Source of the DNA: an uncultured Ruminococcus sp.
Lineage (GTDB): Bacteria; Bacillota; Clostridia; Oscillospirales; CAG-272
Direction of reading: 5' to 3'
Length of the DNA stretch: 64,000 nucleotides
Assembly: GCA_902778145.1 (NCBI GenBank)
Contig: CACYWW010000002.1
Location: 1-64,000, forward strand
In this document: piece by piece, positions 26,220 through 33,799 of the stretch
Numbering within the stretch: the first letter of the stretch is position 1
Layout: every line of letters starts with the position of its first letter
The notes under the pieces: generated by a model
What the model was told of the DNA's origin: nothing
What the model saw: the letters and a program-made list of their open reading frames with translations, nothing else
The model's database searches: none
Made by a program: the position numbers and the translations under genes

Positions 26220-27196
26220 ATATAAAACTCAATTACATAGACGGTATCATAAACGTCCCGGCTGAGGCGGTCATGGCGGACCTCGGAAGCATGGAGGCGG
26301 ACGAGCTGCGCGTACTGCTCTACCTGTGCGCGGAGCCGGCGTTCAGAGCCGATACGGACGCGGACAAGGCGCACGCGATAAAAACGCTCGATATGCAGTG
26401 GGCGGCGATAGAGACGGCGCTGTCCGGATTATCCGTCAGAGGGATAATTTCGTCTGACGAGATGAGCGCGGATGTCCCCGCGCAGAAGAAGCCTCACAAG
26501 AACAAGGCAAGCGTGAAGGCGGACAGCCCCGTGTATACGAAGGACGAGACCGCCGGTATCATAGACCGCAACGCCGAGCTACATAAGATAATAAACGACG
26601 ACGTCCCGCGCCTGACCGGCAAAGCCGTGACGCAGAATGAGGCGATGATCCTCGTATCGATGTACGACTACCTGAGGATGACGCCGGAGAGCATCGTGAA
26701 AATAATAGATTTCTGCCGCGTGGGAGACGGCGGTGTTTCGTTCCGCGTTGTCGAGAGGACCGCGTACAGCCTCTTTGACGCGAATATAACGACGCCGGAC
26801 GAGATAGACGAGTTCATCCGTCAGGAGACGAGGAAAAACGGGATAACGGAGCATATAAAGGAGCTTTTCGGCATCGGCAAGCGCGCGCTGATCTCACACG
26901 AAAAGACGCTGATCAAAACGTGGACGGAGACTTACGCCTACGATACGGATATGATAGATCTCGCGTACGAGCTCACGATAAAGGCGATAAACGAGCCGTC
27001 GCTCGATTACGCCGGCGCGATAATGAAGCGCTGGTACGAGCAGGGCGTCAGAACTCCCGGGGAGGCGGAGGCGGCAAACGTGCAGTCGAAGCCGATAAAG
27101 ATCGCGGGAAAAGGAAAAAAAGCGGCAGAGGCGAAGAGCTACGACGTCGACGAGTTCCTTATTGCGTCGATGAAGCGCAGCTACAAAGAGAAATGA
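26216..27196 (+). CDS. dnaD: DnaD-domain replication initiation protein
   Basis: 326 residues. An N-terminal winged-helix-like DDBH1 part (ADELRVLLYLCAEPAFRADTDADKAHAIKTLDMQW) precedes a Lys-rich linker. Two DDBH2/DnaD domains follow; the YxxxIxxxW-type motif of the last is seen as LDYAGAIMKRWYEQGVRTPGEAE. It helps load the replicative helicase. The gene directly upstream of the DnaI-type loader gives the conserved dnaD-dnaI pairing. The ATG overlaps the rex stop by 4 bases. Confidence 0.93.
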   Translation: MNIKLNYIDGIINVPAEAVMADLGSMEADELRVLLYLCAEPAFRADTDADKAHAIKTLDMQWAAIETALSGLSVRGIISSDEMSADVPAQKKPHKNKASVKADSPVYTKDETAGIIDRNAELHKIINDDVPRLTGKAVTQNEAMILVSMYDYLRMTPESIVKIIDFCRVGDGGVSFRVVERTAYSLFDANITTPDEIDEFIRQETRKNGITEHIKELFGIGKRALISHEKTLIKTWTETYAYDTDMIDLAYELTIKAINEPSLDYAGAIMKRWYEQGVRTPGEAEAANVQSKPIKIAGKGKKAAEAKSYDVDEFLIASMKRSYKEK

Positions 27197-27212
27197 TACG
27201 GAGGACGGCGTA

Positions 27213-28184
27213 ATGGCATTCAACCGCGAGGATTATGTAAGTGTAAAAAAGGAATACGAGGCGAAACGCGCGGCGGCGAGAGAGAGGGCGGAGCTCCGTC
27301 TCAAAAAGGTACGCGCCTCCATCCCCGGTATGGACGGTCTGTGCGCCGAGATCGACGCGCTCGGCCCGAAAATGTATGAGGCGGCGCTTCAGGGACGCGA
27401 GGGCAGGGAGGAACGCTTTGCCGAGGTCAGACGCCGCACGGAATACTGTGTGAAAGAGCGTGAGAAGCTGCTTGTCGAAAACGGCTACCACGCGGATTAT
27501 CTCGACGTGCATTTCGAATGTCCCGTCTGCCGCGACGAAGGCAACGTGGACGGCGCCATGTGCGAATGTATGAGGAAAAGGCTCGTTATAAAGGGCTATG
27601 AGTCCGCGGGTATCTCCGGACTGTGCGGAAAGATGAGCTTTGATAATTTCGATCTGTCATATTATAAGGGCGAGGATCGCCGGAACATGGAGGTCATCCT
27701 CCGACGTGTGCGCGAATACGCGGATAATTTCAACGGCCGCGGCTCCGGATCCCTGCTTTTCCTCGGCGGCACCGGCCTCGGCAAAACACATCTGTCGGTC
27801 GCCGTGGCGAAAGCCGTCATCGAGCGCGGGTATTACGTTTATTACTGCACCGCGGAGAAGCTTTTCTCGGATTTCAGATATGAGAGGTTCCGCCGCAACG
27901 GCGACGATTCGCCGATACGGACTGACAAATATACGGAGTGCGATCTTCTGGTGATCGACGATCTCGGCACCGAAAGCAGCGGCAAGGACGTCACCGCGTT
28001 CTTCTACAGCCTGCTCAACGCCCGCGTCAATACCGGAATGTCCACCGTGATAAGCACGAATCTTTCACATAAGGAAATGCTCGCCGTATACGACGAGCGC
28101 ATCGCCTCCCGCCTGTTCGGAGAATTCTTCCCGTATCTGTTTACGGGAAGGGACATCCGCATGCAGAAGCTGCAGGAGGAATGA
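27213..28184 (+). CDS. dnaI: DnaI/DnaC-type helicase loader ATPase
   Basis: 323 residues. The N-terminal zinc finger (FECPVCRDEGNVDGAMCECM) follows a helical region. The AAA+ module has Walker A FLGGTGLGKTHLS (Lys191), Walker B LLVIDDLGTES and sensor 1 STVISTNLS. An arginine finger region is in DERIASRLFGEFFPYLFTGRDIR. This protein loads DnaB-type helicase with DnaD. The gap to dnaD is 16 bases and a strong terminator follows, so it ends this operon. Confidence 0.94.
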   Translation: MAFNREDYVSVKKEYEAKRAAARERAELRLKKVRASIPGMDGLCAEIDALGPKMYEAALQGREGREERFAEVRRRTEYCVKEREKLLVENGYHADYLDVHFECPVCRDEGNVDGAMCECMRKRLVIKGYESAGISGLCGKMSFDNFDLSYYKGEDRRNMEVILRRVREYADNFNGRGSGSLLFLGGTGLGKTHLSVAVAKAVIERGYYVYYCTAEKLFSDFRYERFRRNGDDSPIRTDKYTECDLLVIDDLGTESSGKDVTAFFYSLLNARVNTGMSTVISTNLSHKEMLAVYDERIASRLFGEFFPYLFTGRDIRMQKLQEE

Positions 28185-28213
28185 ACACATTGATCGAGTC
28201 GTACTGAAAAAAC

Positions 28214-28260
28214 AAACTTTCTCTGTAGAAACCCGTCTACAGAGAAAGTTTATTTTTATT
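28214..28260 (+). terminator. Strong Rho-independent terminator after dnaI
   Basis: A 16-bp perfect stem (28214-28229 with 28236-28251) and a 6-base loop are followed by ATTTTTATT. The stem reads AAACTTTCTCTGTAGA on the left. It closes the icd-rex-dnaD-dnaI transcript and separates it from the convergent zinc-ribbon gene. Confidence 0.92.
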
Positions 28261-28290
28261 ATGAGGATTGCTTTGTCCTAAACTGAAAAC

Positions 28291-29331
28291 TTAAGAAAAA
28301 ATGGCAATAAGCAAACTGATAATACCACCAATTATCGCAAGGCATGCATAAGCTAAAAGAATATATTTTAATATGGGTTTCTTTCTTTTAAACGCCTTAG
28401 AATCAGGATTTGATTCTCGTAGCTTTTCCCTAACCATATCTGCAAGATCGTCATATCCCGCAAACTTTGGGCAAACCTTTGTCGCTAATGCACTAATTTG
28501 TGCATTAACTTCTTTGGTTTTTGTATTTTCACTTATTATTACTTGTTTTGCAATCTCAGCACATGCTTGTTTCGGTGTCTTATAACCGTCAATATATGGC
28601 GCTACCTTTTCATGAAGATCAGAACTTGCTGATAAATAACCAATGTTATTTATGAAAAGTTCCTTTGCTGTTTCTGAAGAATACTCTACGATTATATTTG
28701 CAAGCGAATCCATGTAAGCCCTGATAATACCGTCTATCATATTATAAGTAACCGACAATGAATCGTTCTCAACAACCTGGCTGCGGTCTACAACATTTCC
28801 GTAACCGTAATTATCTCTGGTTTCGTACATCTGCAAATGTGTTGTCGGGACTATTCTGCCGCGTTTCAATCCCTTGATGTCATCCATTATCTGCGGCAAC
28901 AGATTTTTGTGTTCCTCGCTTGTATTATCAAAGTTGTCATCAATTATAGATACACCTTTTTTAAGTATATCAAAAACACTTTGCCTTTTGTCTTTGGTTT
29001 CTGCTTCTACTAATGCTGATTTTACTTGAGCAAAAGTACTGTAAAAAATAGCCTCAATATTCTTCGGATCGTTTTGCTCGACCATGTTGTAGTATTTTTC
29101 GGCTTCTTTCCAGTCTTCTTTTTCTTTAGCTCTTCTTGCGTTAGCCAAATACTTTTCGATAAACGGAGAATTGTCGATCTTGACCGTACCCTCAACGTTT
29201 ACCGTGCCTTCAAGCATAAGCTTTTTTGCTTCTTCAACGGTGTATTTTGTGCCGCATGACTGGCAGACATATAAGCCGTCTTGTTTGATCATGTCTGAGC
29301 TGTTGCACATCTCACATTTCAAAGCTTGCAT
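28291..29331 (-). CDS. Zinc-ribbon, TPR-like protein with a C-terminal membrane helix
   Basis: 346 residues from the ATG at 29331, chosen because AGAGGTG lies 6 bases upstream. The N-terminal zinc ribbon (LKCEMCNSSDMIKQDGLYVCQSCGTKY) has two CxxC pairs. A TPR-like helical pair follows (YLANARRAKEKEDWKEAEKYYNMVEQNDP), then a long helical region. One C-terminal membrane helix is present (YILLAYACLAIIGGIISLLIAIFS). The protein is thus tail-anchored with a cytoplasmic bulk. Base composition is clearly more AT-rich than the neighbouring genes, which suggests recent acquisition. No function can be given. Confidence 0.85.
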   Translation of the reverse strand: MQALKCEMCNSSDMIKQDGLYVCQSCGTKYTVEEAKKLMLEGTVNVEGTVKIDNSPFIEKYLANARRAKEKEDWKEAEKYYNMVEQNDPKNIEAIFYSTFAQVKSALVEAETKDKRQSVFDILKKGVSIIDDNFDNTSEEHKNLLPQIMDDIKGLKRGRIVPTTHLQMYETRDNYGYGNVVDRSQVVENDSLSVTYNMIDGIIRAYMDSLANIIVEYSSETAKELFINNIGYLSASSDLHEKVAPYIDGYKTPKQACAEIAKQVIISENTKTKEVNAQISALATKVCPKFAGYDDLADMVREKLRESNPDSKAFKRKKPILKYILLAYACLAIIGGIISLLIAIFS

Positions 29332-29506
29332 ATGTTTCACCTCTTGTTAGATAAATTTCAACATATTTCTACCACAAAAAACACGAAAAGTCCATTAGCA
29401 CAGAGCATAGGATTTTATTTTTACAATTACGAAACGTACAATTCACAATTGACGTTTGCACATTGAACGATGTCGATTCTTTGATCACTTCGGTATTGCT
29501 GGCGAG

Positions 29507-29824
29507 CTAAATTCGGCTGATGACGGGATTAAGATCCGCGGCGAAGCCGTCGGATGAGAAGGAAAGCGTGAAGGATGAGCGGGATACGAGCTTATCCGCG
29601 GCGCGTTTTTCGAGCTCGAAGGTGAGCTGTGCCGGGGAGGCGGGAGACGGGCGGCAAATGAGACGGCGATATGTATATTTATCCTTTTTGTCTACCCGGG
29701 AAAAGAAAGCCGAAACGATTCGGGAGATCCTTTGATCGAGCCCTGGGAACTCATCACCGAAGACGGGATAGGAAGCGGCGGCCCTGCCGTATCTGCCCGT
29801 CTTTTTTTCGTTCTTTATATACAT
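29507..29824 (-). CDS. Hypothetical small protein
   Basis: 105 residues, no recognised domain. Evidence for translation is an ideal AGGAGG seven bases before the ATG at 29824 and an intact frame in a GC-rich stretch. The sequence is basic at the N-terminus (MYIKNEKKTGRYGRAA) and ends SSFTLSFSSDGFAADLNPV. A shorter opposite-strand frame exists but has no ribosome site. It lies divergent to the large secreted hydrolase-like gene. Confidence 0.5.
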   Translation of the reverse strand: MYIKNEKKTGRYGRAAASYPVFGDEFPGLDQRISRIVSAFFSRVDKKDKYTYRRLICRPSPASPAQLTFELEKRAADKLVSRSSFTLSFSSDGFAADLNPVISRI

Positions 29825-29875
29825 ACGCGACCTCCTGTGTTACGGTATATTATATTCCGTTTATCCGCATTGATG

Positions 29876-29904
29876 TTGACAAAAGCGCGTTTTGATGATA
29901 TAAT
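29876..29904 (+). promoter_or_regulatory. Consensus sigma-A promoter
   Basis: TTGACA (29876-29881), 17-base spacer, TATAAT (29899-29904): both hexamers perfect. It drives the secreted protein gene beginning at 29935-29938. Confidence 0.9.
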
Positions 29905-29934
29905 CCGATACAGAGATCATACGAAAGGAATTTC

Positions 29935-32622
29935 ATGATGAAAACAACTAAAAGGATCTTCTGTTTTCTTCTTGCGGCGGCTTTGTTTTTGCCCGCCGTT
30001 TTCGGTATGACGGCTGCCGCCGGCGGATCCTACGCGGAGAAAACGTATCTTCCGGCGAGGCTCAGCCCGAGGCTCGACACCGTGAAGCTCGACTTCAGCG
30101 ATCAGATGATGAGCAGCTATATAAGAAACGAAAATCTGGCGGTCGGGAACCGGGCTTCCATGGATCTGACCGAAGGGACGCTGCGCAACAACGGATCGTC
30201 GCCCATGTCGTTCGGCTCGGCTGTCTTTGTCGGCGACGATTACGGCAGATCGGAAGGCCATCTGAGCTTCGATATGACGATCGGCTCAGGCAAGATCAGC
30301 CTCGGAGTCCGCAACACGCGTCCCGGAAAGTACACCGACAGCCGCGGCATCTGGTTCGATTTCGACGGATCCGACACGATCACCGTCTATGAAAACGACA
30401 GCGGCGCGAGGGCTGAGTTCAGCGCCGGCGTGAAAACCGACAAAACGACGGTGCGTTTTGAGGAGCATATCGACAGCGTAACTCTTCTGCTTGACGGCAA
30501 GACCGTCGCCGTATGCGATATAAAGAACGGAAAATTCACGGCGAAGGACGCGGCGGGCAAAGAGATCGTCTCAGCTGACGGCTGCGAGCTGTATGATTCC
30601 GGTTATTTCACGATCGTGATAGACGGCGACACCGACGGCTCTGTCGACAATATGGAATTCACGAATTTCAAGGTCGATCAGAGCCTGCCCGAGAGCGCGA
30701 ACAGACAGATAGATTACACCACGTGGACCGCGTCGGACGATCTGAAACGCATAGTCGCGTCAAACGAAGAGGCGGGCGACGTGCGCGAGGACAAGCAGGT
30801 CGGCCTGTTCTACTTCCTCTGCTGGGTGGGCGCGGGCGTCCACGTTCAGGACAACACGAAGGAATTCCTTGAAATGGGTCTTAAGGACTACAAAAAGTTC
30901 TTGCAGGATCACGGCGGAGAGGCGTACTGGGCCGAGCCTTATTTCGGATACTATCTGAACACCGACACATGGGTGTACAGAAAACACGCTTATATGCTTG
31001 AGGCGGCGGGCGTCGACTTCATTTTCCTTGACGTTTCGAACGCCGTCACCTTCGACCGGGGCCATCTGGCGCTGTTCGATACGTGGCTGAAGGTAAGGCA
31101 GGAGGGCGGTATGACGCCGCAGATCTGTTTCTTCTGCGGCGACAACGCGAAGACGTTCGACACCGATATCTCGCATATCAGAAAGACCGTATATTCCGAG
31201 CAGAACTACGAAAAATACAAGGAGCTGTTCTATATGTGGGACGGCAAGCCTCTGATCTTCGGAAACGCAAACGGCGTGAACGCGGAGAGCCGCGAATTCC
31301 TGAAGGATTTCACCGTGCGCGGCAACTGGGCGTGGTGCGACAAGGACGGCTACTGGAGCTGGCTGCAGGAGTACACGTTCGATCAGAAGACCGGAAAATA
31401 CGGCCTCGTCAACGGCGGCAAGGGCAGGGACGCCTCCGGCAAATTCGAGGAGCTCGCGGTCTCGCTCGGACACCATCCGTCGACGAGCAAGGGCAGAAGC
31501 TTCGTCTACGGCGCGGAGCCCAATACAAAAAAGAACGACTTCAACTTCTCGCTTGAAGGCACGGGAGAGGGCAAGTGCTTTGAATCTCAGTTCAACGCGG
31601 CGATGAGCTTTGACCCGACGGTCCTTCTGATCACCGGCTGGAACGAATGGATAGCCGGCTGCGTCCACGCCTCGGAAAACAGGTTCTTCGCGCAGACGTC
31701 CGTCAAGGGATATATGTATATTGACCAGTTCAACCCCGAATTCTCGCGTGACGCGGAGCCGATGAGGATGCGCGACGGCGTGGGCTTCGGCGACAACTAT
31801 TACTATCAGATGTGCGATTACATCAGAAAATTCAAGGGCATCGGAAAGACGACGGAGGCGAGCGGTCAGAAGAGCATAGATCTTTACGATCTTTCGACCT
31901 GGGACGGCGTCGGACCCGAATACAAGGACGATATCGGCGACGCGGAGCTGCGCAACAGCGTTTGCTATGACGCCGATTACAGATACGTCAACGGCACCGG
32001 CCGCAACGACTTCGATCACGCGAAGGTCTCGCAGGACGATAAATACCTGTACTTCCTCGCCGTATGCACCGCGCCGATAGAAAAAGACGACTCCGAAAAC
32101 TGGATGAATCTGTTTATCAACACGGACGGCGACATAAACACCGGATGGGAGGGCTACGACTACGTGCTCAACCGCAGCCGTGACGGAAAGAACGTGTCCG
32201 TTGAAAAATTCACGGACGGCTTCGGGTCGGAGAAGACAGGCGAGGCGCGTTACGTGACGGATGGCGAGTATTTCGTGATAAAACTCGAAAAATCCGTAAT
32301 CGGCGTGACAGAGCTCAGGGACTTCACGTTCAAATGGGCTGACAACTCCACGACGTCCGGCAACGTGATGGAATTCATGGATCTCGGAGACGCGGCGCCG
32401 AACGACCGCTTCGCGTACAGATACATAGGCGAAAACGGTACCACGGTCGAATACAATGACCCGGAGGATGAGGAAACGACCTCGCCCGACGCGGCGGAAA
32501 CGTCCGGTACGTCGGAGCGGGGCGGAGAAAAGCTCGGCGGCTTCATCGCCGCGGTCTCCGCGGTATCTGCCGTCATCATCGCCGCGGCGGCGTTTGTGAT
32601 CGTTAAGATCAAGAGAAGATAA
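29935..32622 (+). CDS. Secreted, membrane-anchored GH99/WbsX-like glycan-active protein
   Basis: 895 residues. The signal peptide is KRIFCFLLAAALFLPAVFGMTAAAGG. Residues ~45-255 resemble a LamG-like sandwich. The central ~280-640 is a TIM-barrel-like region: GLFYFLCWVGAG, AGVDFIFLDVSN, FGNANGVNAESREFL and LLITGWNEWIAGC. The WNEW motif is shared with GH99-like/WbsX proteins and may hold a catalytic Glu. Residues ~690-825 look like a CBM9-type beta-sandwich (DDKYLYFLAVCTAP, WMNLFINTDGDINTGWEGYDYVLNR). An acidic Thr-rich linker, a membrane helix and KIKRR end the chain. The following gene encodes a smaller protein of the same architecture. Confidence 0.75.
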   Translation: MMKTTKRIFCFLLAAALFLPAVFGMTAAAGGSYAEKTYLPARLSPRLDTVKLDFSDQMMSSYIRNENLAVGNRASMDLTEGTLRNNGSSPMSFGSAVFVGDDYGRSEGHLSFDMTIGSGKISLGVRNTRPGKYTDSRGIWFDFDGSDTITVYENDSGARAEFSAGVKTDKTTVRFEEHIDSVTLLLDGKTVAVCDIKNGKFTAKDAAGKEIVSADGCELYDSGYFTIVIDGDTDGSVDNMEFTNFKVDQSLPESANRQIDYTTWTASDDLKRIVASNEEAGDVREDKQVGLFYFLCWVGAGVHVQDNTKEFLEMGLKDYKKFLQDHGGEAYWAEPYFGYYLNTDTWVYRKHAYMLEAAGVDFIFLDVSNAVTFDRGHLALFDTWLKVRQEGGMTPQICFFCGDNAKTFDTDISHIRKTVYSEQNYEKYKELFYMWDGKPLIFGNANGVNAESREFLKDFTVRGNWAWCDKDGYWSWLQEYTFDQKTGKYGLVNGGKGRDASGKFEELAVSLGHHPSTSKGRSFVYGAEPNTKKNDFNFSLEGTGEGKCFESQFNAAMSFDPTVLLITGWNEWIAGCVHASENRFFAQTSVKGYMYIDQFNPEFSRDAEPMRMRDGVGFGDNYYYQMCDYIRKFKGIGKTTEASGQKSIDLYDLSTWDGVGPEYKDDIGDAELRNSVCYDADYRYVNGTGRNDFDHAKVSQDDKYLYFLAVCTAPIEKDDSENWMNLFINTDGDINTGWEGYDYVLNRSRDGKNVSVEKFTDGFGSEKTGEARYVTDGEYFVIKLEKSVIGVTELRDFTFKWADNSTTSGNVMEFMDLGDAAPNDRFAYRYIGENGTTVEYNDPEDEETTSPDAAETSGTSERGGEKLGGFIAAVSAVSAVIIAAAAFVIVKIKRR

Positions 32623-32633
32623 GGAGGCGTGGA

Positions 32634-33755
32634 ATGAAAAAACTTACCGTATTCATCTGCCTGTTCCTCTGTCTTGCACTGTCGGTCACGGCGTCGGCTC
32701 TGACCGTCGTCGAGGAGGATCTCGATCAGGCGGGCGCGGGTGACGAGCTTGCGTCGATCGACAATATGTACGGCTATTTCGAATGGAACAGCGCGACGAA
32801 CGACAGCTGCTGCGAGCTTGTCAACGACAACGGCGGCACAGCGCTTAAAATAGCCGGCGTGAGCGAGCTTTTCACGCTCGATTACATTCCCGCGGAATAC
32901 GTTTTCAGCGTGGATATAAAACCGTTGAAGGATAACGGGATGGTGAACATATTCGTCCGCGGCGATATGCCGGGAGCGCTGGTGAAGCTCAATCCGAAAA
33001 ACGCCGGTACGATGCAGTCGTTCCCTTATTATGAATGGGACTGGTACGCGGAGAACGGCGGCGCCGGCGGAAGCGGAGTGGGAGGAAGCGGAGCCGCGGT
33101 CTCGCTTACCGGATCCGGTTTCTCGCTCAAGCTCAAGAAATACGCGAAGGACGGTCTCACCGTCGCGTCGAAGAACTTCAACGTCAAAACGGGTACGGTG
33201 GATCTGAACGCTTACAACAACGTGAAGATCACGGACACGGGGAAGCAGATCAGTATATATCTGAACGGTGAGCTCGGCGCGTATATCGTACTGTCCGACG
33301 AGAGCGTCAGATACGAAAGCGACGGGACGAACATAGACTACTACAAGAGCGCCGAGGTCTTCAGCGCCGACGGCAAGAGCCTCGGAACGGTAGAGGATAC
33401 GAGACTCCATTATAAAGGCTCGCAGCTCGCGGTCGCCGGAAGATTCGAGACGTTTTACGTCGACAATATCATAATGGTTACGGGCGAGCACGCGATAGAG
33501 TATTCGAACGGCGAATATACGCCCGAAACGTCCGCGGATACTGAACCGTCGACCGTGACGGACGCCCCCGGCACGGAGCCCGGGACGACCGGCGCGGAGG
33601 ATACCGTGACCGGCGGTCAGACGACCGGTGAGGAGACCCGGCAGTCCGCACCGGCGGGAAAGAGCAAAAAAGGCACGGTGATACTGATCGCCGCGATAGC
33701 CGACGTCGTTATCATCGCCGTGCTCGCGGTGTTCATACCCAAAAAGAAAAAATAA
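32634..33755 (+). CDS. Secreted, membrane-anchored protein with a LamG-like domain
   Basis: 373 residues. A signal peptide (LTVFICLFLCLALSVTASAL) precedes one beta-rich domain of ~260 residues. That domain includes VNIFVRGDMPGALVKLNP, ISIYLNGELGAYIVL and FETFYVDNIIMVTG, like the concanavalin/LamG or DUF1080 fold. A Gly/Ser loop (GGAGGSGVGGSG) is inserted. The C-terminus is a Thr/Glu-rich linker, a membrane helix and PKKKK. It is 11 bases after the upstream hydrolase-like gene, so probably co-transcribed and a partner in binding the same glycan. Function inferred only. Confidence 0.75.
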   Translation: MKKLTVFICLFLCLALSVTASALTVVEEDLDQAGAGDELASIDNMYGYFEWNSATNDSCCELVNDNGGTALKIAGVSELFTLDYIPAEYVFSVDIKPLKDNGMVNIFVRGDMPGALVKLNPKNAGTMQSFPYYEWDWYAENGGAGGSGVGGSGAAVSLTGSGFSLKLKKYAKDGLTVASKNFNVKTGTVDLNAYNNVKITDTGKQISIYLNGELGAYIVLSDESVRYESDGTNIDYYKSAEVFSADGKSLGTVEDTRLHYKGSQLAVAGRFETFYVDNIIMVTGEHAIEYSNGEYTPETSADTEPSTVTDAPGTEPGTTGAEDTVTGGQTTGEETRQSAPAGKSKKGTVILIAAIADVVIIAVLAVFIPKKKK

Positions 33756-33761
33756 AAGGCT

Positions 33762-33798
33762 CCCCCGGCAGAAGATCTTCTGCCGGGGGGGGTTCTTT
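33762..33798. terminator. Bidirectional terminator
   Basis: A near-perfect palindrome centred on GAAGATCTTC has arms CCCCCGGCAGAAG / CTTCTGCCGGGGG (33762-33774, 33777-33789). TTCTTT follows on the plus strand; CCTTTTATTTTTTC follows on the minus strand. It serves the convergent genes on both sides. Confidence 0.85.
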
Positions 33799-33799
33799 A

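Noticed and set aside
29520..29735. 71-codon plus-strand frame opposite the 105-codon gene
   Set aside because: No ribosome site, whereas the minus-strand frame has an ideal AGGAGG.
30760..32019. 419-codon minus-strand frame
   Set aside because: Shadow of the GH99/WbsX-like gene, which has signal peptide, promoter and ribosome site.
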